From: Acidobacteriota bacterium
Lineage (GTDB): Bacteria > Acidobacteriota > Thermoanaerobaculia > Thermoanaerobaculales > Sulfomarinibacteraceae
Assembly: GCA_030637805.1 (NCBI GenBank)
Contig: DAOWFV010000247.1
Span: forward strand, 1 to 17,204
Reading direction: 5' to 3'
Length of the DNA: 17,204 nt
This document shows, in pieces, positions 13,173 to 17,204 of this stretch. The first letter of the stretch is position 1. Every line of letters starts with the position of its first letter. A program made the translations under genes and the position numbers. The notes below the pieces were generated by a model. The model ran no database searches. It was not told where the DNA came from and saw only the letters and a program-made list of their open reading frames with translations.

Positions 13173-14773
13173 AGGAGCCGAACAGCGTCAAGGACATCGC
13201 CAAGAACCCGGGTCAACCACTCGCCCGAATCGATCCCCTCGAGCAAGTTCCGCTCCCGCCCCCGTTCGACAAGCTCGAAGAAGAGCCGGAGTATTCGCAG
13301 ATTTCAGATGACGCTCGAGAAAAGTATGTTGTTCTTGACGATACGATCGCAGTCAACATCCCCAAGCCCGAAAGCAAAGAGGAGGAGGATCGGCTCGTCC
13401 AGGGATTCCTGTCAGGTCTCCAAAAGCTCATGACGTCCGAGGATAACTGGACCTTTCTGCAGCCCTTCGAGATGTCGATGGAGCACTGTGCCAAGTGCCA
13501 CACCTGCTCCGATGCTTGCCCGATCTACGAGGAGAGCGGTAAGAACGAGCTCTACCGCCCGGTCTACCGATCGGAGATCCTGCGGCGTATCTACTTCAAG
13601 TACGTCAAGAAGTTGTCGCCGAAGGTCCACGGCGAAATCGATCTCAACTGGGAGGTCGTGGCCCGGCTGATCGAGCTCTCATACCGCTGCAACCTCTGCC
13701 GGCGCTGTGCCCAGACATGCCCGATCGGGGTCGACAACGCGCTCCTGTCACGTGAAATCCGGAAGATTGCATCGATGGAGATGGGGATCGCGCCCAAGGA
13801 GCTCCATACCGACGGATCGGTTCTCCAGCTGCAAGTCGGGTCGTCGACCGGAATGACCCCGCTGGTTGTCAAGGACAACATCGAGTTCATCGACGAGGAC
13901 ACCGCCGAGCGTACCGGCTATCCCATCGAGACGCCTTGGGACGTGGAGGGAGCTGATCTCCTCCTCATCCACAACGCCGGCGAGATCATGGCCTGGCCGG
14001 AGAACCCCGGCGCCTTCGCCACTGTTTTCGATGCCGCAGGGATCAGCTGGACCCTGTCGTCGGAGGTTGCCGCCTATGACGCCATCAACTACGGCGTCTG
14101 GTACGACGACATCCAGTTCGCGCGGGTGGCAGTGAAGCACGCCCAGGCGGCCAAGAAACTCGGGGTGAAGAAGATCGTGCTCGGCGAGTGCGGCCACGCC
14201 CACAAGGCGCTCACCGTGATCGCCGACAAGGTCCTTACCGGTGACCTCAACATCCCGCGCGAGAGTGCGATAGTGCTCCTGCGCGACATCATCCGCTCTG
14301 GGAAGCTCGAATTCGACAAGAGTCGCAACGATTTTCCGGTTACCCTCCACGACCCCTGCAACATGGTGCGCCTGATGGGCATCGTCGCCCCGCAGCGCGA
14401 GGTGATCGAGGCCGTGGTGCCCGAGGGGCGCTTCCGCGAGATGGCGCCGCACGGCGTCGAAAACTACTGCTGCGGCGGCGGCTCCGGATTCGCCATCATG
14501 TCCGGCCACAACTTCGCCGACTTTCGCCACCGCCTGACCGGCCGGCGGAAGTTCCGCCAGATTCTGGATGCCTTTCAGGACGAGCAGATGGACATCGAGC
14601 AACCCAAGTACGTGTGTGCTCCCTGCTCCAATTGCAAGGGCCAGATCCGCGACATCATTCAGTACTACGATGCATGGGAGAAAGCCGGCATCTACTACGG
14701 CGGTCTGGTCGAGCTGGTGGTCAATGCAATGACCAATGTGCAGCCGGGGTTCATCGACTGGGAGTGGCACTAG
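13169..14773 (+). CDS. DsrK/HdrD-like CCG-domain iron-sulfur protein
   Basis: This 534-aa cytoplasmic protein has a 95-residue N-terminal extension, then two [4Fe-4S] ferredoxin motifs: C107/C110/C113/C117-Pro and C174/C177/C180/C184-Pro. The C-terminal half is an HdrB/HdrD-type CCG region. Its last copy is C397-X36-C434C435-X47-C483-AP-C486, with an extra C489; the CCGGGSG loop is intact. An earlier copy looks degenerate, with only GECGHAHKA (C341) left. Complete CCG domains hold noncubane [4Fe-4S] clusters that handle disulfide or thiol chemistry. DsrK, in the DsrMKJOP complex, is thought to act on the DsrC trisulfide or disulfide. With the overlapping cytochrome b gene it forms a DsrMK/HdrDE-like unit. 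The physiological substrate cannot be told from this window. TmcB- or Hme-like names are alternatives. Confidence 0.83.
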   Translation: MKEPNSVKDIAKNPGQPLARIDPLEQVPLPPPFDKLEEEPEYSQISDDAREKYVVLDDTIAVNIPKPESKEEEDRLVQGFLSGLQKLMTSEDNWTFLQPFEMSMEHCAKCHTCSDACPIYEESGKNELYRPVYRSEILRRIYFKYVKKLSPKVHGEIDLNWEVVARLIELSYRCNLCRRCAQTCPIGVDNALLSREIRKIASMEMGIAPKELHTDGSVLQLQVGSSTGMTPLVVKDNIEFIDEDTAERTGYPIETPWDVEGADLLLIHNAGEIMAWPENPGAFATVFDAAGISWTLSSEVAAYDAINYGVWYDDIQFARVAVKHAQAAKKLGVKKIVLGECGHAHKALTVIADKVLTGDLNIPRESAIVLLRDIIRSGKLEFDKSRNDFPVTLHDPCNMVRLMGIVAPQREVIEAVVPEGRFREMAPHGVENYCCGGGSGFAIMSGHNFADFRHRLTGRRKFRQILDAFQDEQMDIEQPKYVCAPCSNCKGQIRDIIQYYDAWEKAGIYYGGLVELVVNAMTNVQPGFIDWEWH

Positions 14774-14801
14774 TTCCGAAATCCGAATTCGGATTTCGGA
14801 A
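14774..14801. repeat. Perfect 28-bp palindrome, possible terminator
   Basis: Starting at the base after the stop codon, TTCCGAAATCCG is followed by AATT and its exact complement: a 12-bp stem with a 4-nt loop, centred on an EcoRI-type GAATTC. No T-run follows. It may terminate the DsrMK-like operon, protect the mRNA end, or be a mobile palindrome. It runs directly into the heptanucleotide repeat. Confidence 0.7.
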
Positions 14802-14831
14802 TTAGGATTAGGAATTCGGAATTAGGAATTG
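14798..14831. repeat. AT-rich heptanucleotide repeat (locus B)
   Basis: The units are GGAATTA, GGATTA (six bases), GGAATTC, GGAATTA and GGAATTG, in tandem. They share the GGAATT core with locus A (11104-11145) but in opposite orientation. Together with the preceding palindrome this is the most AT-rich stretch in the region. Confidence 0.75.
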
Positions 14832-14896
14832 CCGGCGCGAAGAACCGTCGGATGACTTGAGCCTTCTGCCCGCGCTTGGGCGCGATGCTTCACATC

Positions 14897-14943
14897 ATTG
14901 CAATATGCGATTCTCCGCCCCGAATATCATTGCAATTTGCAAT
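14897..14943. promoter_or_regulatory. Twin TTGCAAT dyads, candidate operator
   Basis: ATTGCAATTTGCAAT (14929-14943) is a perfect 7+1+7 dyad. ATTGCAATATGCGAT (14897-14911) is a two-mismatch version of the same dyad. Centres are 32 bp apart, about three helical turns, so two dimers would sit on one DNA face. It lies about 135 bp upstream of the tmcD-like start, in a 305-bp gene-free interval. A weak promoter (TTGCAA 14898-14903, GAATAT 14922-14927, 18-bp spacer) overlaps it. No adjacent regulator gene is seen. Confidence 0.5.
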
Positions 14944-15043
14944 CATATAGATCTCGCTTCGGCTTCGGTCCTCGCCGTATCTGCTCATAACACAATAGTT
15001 AGTCGAGTTTTCTCGAAATGCCTCGATGTGGCACGGCGGTTGC

Positions 15044-15071
15044 GTCATGGCGAGCGAAGTGACGAAGGGAG
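15044..15071 (+). repeat. Fragment resembling a dispersed GTCATTGCGAG-type repeat
   Basis: GTCATGGCGAGCGAAGTGAC followed by GAAGGGAG resembles the interspersed GTCATTGCGAG...GCGAAGC...AATC elements found in intergenic regions of many bacteria. The ends GTCA and TGAC are complementary. The AGGGAG at its right end (15066-15071) serves as the ribosome-binding site of the tmcD-like gene. The family link rests on resemblance only. Confidence 0.35.
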
Positions 15072-15078
15072 CGGTTCG

Positions 15079-16347
15079 ATGCTCGACAACGGAGCTTGGG
15101 ACTGGGAGTTGGGCAAGAGGCTCATCAGCGACCTCGGCGCGGTGCACAACCGTTTCGTCGATGTTCACGAGTGGGTGGTGAGCGCCGACGGCGAGCGCAT
15201 CGCGGTACCGGTCTTGACGGCTCCGGAAATCTTTCGGGTTTGGGTCAACGATTCGCTCTGGGAGGGTGAGTACGAGAAGGCCTGGCATCTCCATTTCGCT
15301 CCTGATGGACGTCTGACCGCGTTGGTGAGAGTCGATGACGAGTGGACAATGGGGATCGACGGTGAGCTGTGGGAGGAACGGTGGGAGTTCGCCTGGAACC
15401 CCAGCTTCAACCGGGACGGGAGCGTGATCGCGGTCCAGATCAAGGACAACATGGAGTACACCGTCGCGGTCAACGGCCAGGCCTGGGAGCAGAGATTTCA
15501 CTCTTCGAGGGGCCTCGTCGTCAGCGACGACGGCGGCACGGTGGCGGCCCTTGTCCAGGTGGAACCTCTCGCCGAGGCCGACATCTTCAAGTTCATGGAG
15601 GGGACCTGGAGCGTTGCGGTCAATGGCGTTCCTTGGGAACGGAAGTTCATCAACGTCTACGGCCCGGCGATCAGCCCCGACGGCGGCCACGTGGCCGCCG
15701 AGGTTCGCCTGGACATCTGCGACTACAGTATTGCCGAGGACGCTGTGCCCTGGGAGAACACATTCGGCTGTGTGTGGGAGCCGGTGTTCCGCCCCTCGCG
15801 GGGAGGGCTGCTGGCGCCGGTTCGCTTGAACGGCTCCTGGACGATCACCGAGAACGGGAGCCCGATCTGGGACGGGCGCTTCATGCAGCTGTGGAACCAG
15901 AGGCTGAGTCCGGACGGCGAGCACATCGCGGCGGTGGTGGCGCCCGGCTTCGGCAGTTGGACAGTGGCCGTCGACGACCAACCCTGGCGGGCGTCTTTCA
16001 ACGACCTCGTGTTGCCGCCTGTTTTCTCACCCGACGGCAAGCGGGTTGCGGCGGGGGTGAGGAGCAACGGGTCGTGGAGCATCGCGGTGGACGGCCGGGT
16101 TTGGGCGGACGAATTCGACATGGTGTGGGACCCCATCTTCACGCCCGCCGGCGATCGGGTGCTGGCCAAGGTGGAGCGTGACGGACGATTTGCCGTTGCG
16201 ATCGACGGCACGGTGTGGAGCCCGTGGTACGAGGCGCTGTGGGAACCCATTCTCAGTCCCGACGGGAAACGACTGCTCATTCGTGCGGTCGACGACGGCG
16301 CTTACTTCCGCCAGGTGGTCGAGTCCGACACCGCCTTTCCGGGTTGA
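15079..16347 (+). CDS. tmcD: TmcD-like Trp-rich repeat protein
   Basis: This 422-aa protein has no signal peptide or membrane helix, so it is cytoplasmic. Nearly its whole length (about 28-415) is nine to ten repeats of about 38-40 residues. Each has SPDG..VAA.V near its start, a Trp-x-(I/V)-A-V-(D/N)-G strand, then a Trp and an aromatic (examples: SWSIAVDGRVW; TWSVAVNGVPWERKF; WDPIFTPAGDRVLAKV). This resembles WD40-like/PD40 propeller blades and the Trp-rich TmcD of the Tmc electron-transfer complex of sulfate reducers. The TmcC- and TmcB-like genes that follow support the name. TmcD's role is not established; a scaffold is my inference. The start at 15079 has AGGGAG at seven bases. The frame is open upstream to 14857, but that part crosses operator-like repeats and is rejected. 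Confidence 0.75.
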   Translation: MLDNGAWDWELGKRLISDLGAVHNRFVDVHEWVVSADGERIAVPVLTAPEIFRVWVNDSLWEGEYEKAWHLHFAPDGRLTALVRVDDEWTMGIDGELWEERWEFAWNPSFNRDGSVIAVQIKDNMEYTVAVNGQAWEQRFHSSRGLVVSDDGGTVAALVQVEPLAEADIFKFMEGTWSVAVNGVPWERKFINVYGPAISPDGGHVAAEVRLDICDYSIAEDAVPWENTFGCVWEPVFRPSRGGLLAPVRLNGSWTITENGSPIWDGRFMQLWNQRLSPDGEHIAAVVAPGFGSWTVAVDDQPWRASFNDLVLPPVFSPDGKRVAAGVRSNGSWSIAVDGRVWADEFDMVWDPIFTPAGDRVLAKVERDGRFAVAIDGTVWSPWYEALWEPILSPDGKRLLIRAVDDGAYFRQVVESDTAFPG

Positions 16348-16361
16348 TCGAGGGAGGGAGC

Positions 16362-17009
16362 ATGTACGAGCTGGTTCGCGGCCCCTTGGTCTGGATCGCC
16401 TTCATCGGTTTCTTCGGTGGCATGGCCTACCGATTCATCGCGATGGCGCTGCTGGCGAGGAAGGACAGGGTCGTATACCCCACCTTCGACGCCAAGTACG
16501 GCCTGAGGTCGCTGCTCCACTGGGTGATCCCCTTCGCGGGGGTCAACATGCGGATGCGGCCCTTCTACACCCTACTGTCGTACACCTTTCACATCTGTGT
16601 GCTGGTGACTCCGCTGTTTCTCATGGGCCATGCCGTCCTGTGGCAGGAATCATGGGGTGTGAGGTGGTGGAGCCTGCCGCAGAATGTGGCCAACGTTATG
16701 ACCCTGGTGGTGATCTTCGCCTGCCTGTTCTTCATGGTCAGACGGCTGGTGCGGCCGGAGGTGCGGAACGTCAGCTTTGCGTCGGACTATTTGCTCGCGC
16801 TTCTCGTTATGGCGCCGTTCGCAACCGGTTTCGTGGCCCATCATCAGTGGTTGCCCTACCGGCCGATGCTCATTGTCCACATCGCAAGCGGAGCCCTGTG
16901 GTTGTTGCTCATCCCATGGACGCGGCTTATCCACATGGCGTGGTTCGTGTTCACAAGGTCTTACATGGGGAGCGAGTTCGGCGCGGTACGCCACTCCAGG
17001 GATTGGTGA
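16362..17009 (+). CDS. tmcC: TmcC-like membrane cytochrome b subunit
   Basis: This 215-aa protein has five hydrophobic helices (about 8-32, 69-93, 107-127, 141-158 and 167-196). The opening MYELVRGPLVWIAFIGFFGG is typical of the TmcC/NarI-like gamma subunit group. Histidines placed to ligate b haems are H77, H90, H160/H161, H173 and H191. In the Tmc complex this subunit carries electrons across the cytoplasmic membrane between the periplasmic tetrahaem cytochrome TmcA and cytoplasmic TmcB/TmcD. The ATG at 16362 follows GGGAGGGAG and lies 14 bp after the tmcD-like stop. An in-frame reading from 16215 overlaps that gene and is rejected. It is shorter than the DsrM-like gene at 12228 and lacks its soluble C-terminal tail, so the two are distinct paralogues rather than a recent duplication. 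Confidence 0.82.
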   Translation: MYELVRGPLVWIAFIGFFGGMAYRFIAMALLARKDRVVYPTFDAKYGLRSLLHWVIPFAGVNMRMRPFYTLLSYTFHICVLVTPLFLMGHAVLWQESWGVRWWSLPQNVANVMTLVVIFACLFFMVRRLVRPEVRNVSFASDYLLALLVMAPFATGFVAHHQWLPYRPMLIVHIASGALWLLLIPWTRLIHMAWFVFTRSYMGSEFGAVRHSRDW

Positions 17010-17034
17010 GATATGCGGGCTAGGAGTAGGCACG

Positions 17035-17204
17035 ATGGCTGATCTTCAGGACATTCAGATTATGGATCCCGGGGTCGAGGAGGGCATCGCCAAGCTGACG
17101 CCGGATCGGATCGAGCGGACCATCCTCAAGGTGCTCACCGAGGAGTCGGCGGCCCGGCTCGAGGTCTATCTCCAGACCTGTGTTCACTGTGGTCTGTGCG
17201 CGGA
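17035..17204 (+). CDS. tmcB: TmcB-like ferredoxin/CCG iron-sulfur protein, 5' part only
   Basis: Only 56 codons are seen; the gene runs off the right edge. The N-terminus contains LTPDRIERTILKVLTEESAA followed by LEVYLQTC-VHC-GLC (CxxCxxC), the start of a [4Fe-4S] ferredoxin motif as in TmcB and related HdrD-like proteins. AGGAG (17022-17026) lies eight bases before the ATG at 17035, 25 bp after the previous stop, so it is co-transcribed with the tmcD- and tmcC-like genes. A full-length relative would carry a second ferredoxin motif and CCG domains, which cannot be confirmed here. HdrD- or GlpC-like is the alternative. Confidence 0.7.
   Translation, partial: MADLQDIQIMDPGVEEGIAKLTPDRIERTILKVLTEESAARLEVYLQTCVHCGLCA

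Noticed and set aside
14890..15981. Minus-strand open frame (363 codons) covering the tmcD-like gene and part of the gap
   Set aside because: It is the antisense of the Trp-repeat gene, and its tail only translates the TTGCAAT dyads.

Overview
The window is GC-rich, densely coded bacterial DNA from a diderm. It encodes an OmpH/Skp-type periplasmic chaperone, lipobox lipoproteins, a DsbA-like thiol oxidoreductase and two membrane electron-transfer modules of the DsrMK and Tmc types. This set suggests an anaerobe using sulfur-type or c-type-cytochrome-linked respiration. A deep-branching lineage such as an Acidobacteriota or Desulfobacterota relative would fit, but no 16S rRNA or diagnostic marker is present, so the taxonomy is only a guess. 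I see no tRNA, rRNA, CRISPR array, transposase or phage gene.

Region 1 (1-2918, minus strand) is a tightly coupled envelope operon: a disordered lipoprotein, a second larger lipoprotein, and a membrane-anchored TPR-like protein that runs off the left edge. Both junctions are 4-bp ATGA overlaps. A short divergent promoter region (2919-3049) separates it from region 2 (3050-8629, plus strand). Region 2 holds an OmpH/Skp chaperone, a 923-aa LtaS-like transferase with two Ig-like repeats in front of its membrane domain, and a GT-C glycosyltransferase whose C-terminal half looks like two beta-rich ectodomains. The last two overlap by 4 bp (GTGA) and probably build or decorate an extracytoplasmic glycan or lipid.

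Region 3 (8626-11978) has recA behind its own sigma70-type promoter, then a CPAC thioredoxin-fold secreted protein and a TVP38/TMEM64 membrane protein. An identical 12-bp dyad lies on both sides of recA.

Region 4 (12228-17204) is respiratory. A DsrM/HdrE-like cytochrome b subunit and a DsrK/HdrD-like CCG iron-sulfur protein overlap by 4 bp. A 305-bp non-coding interval follows, with a perfect 28-bp palindrome, heptanucleotide repeats and twin TTGCAAT dyads. After that comes a cluster that reads tmcD-tmcC-tmcB, the last gene cut by the window edge. Both modules would pass electrons between the membrane or periplasm and cytoplasmic iron-sulfur centres. Having them side by side is the most system-like feature of the window.
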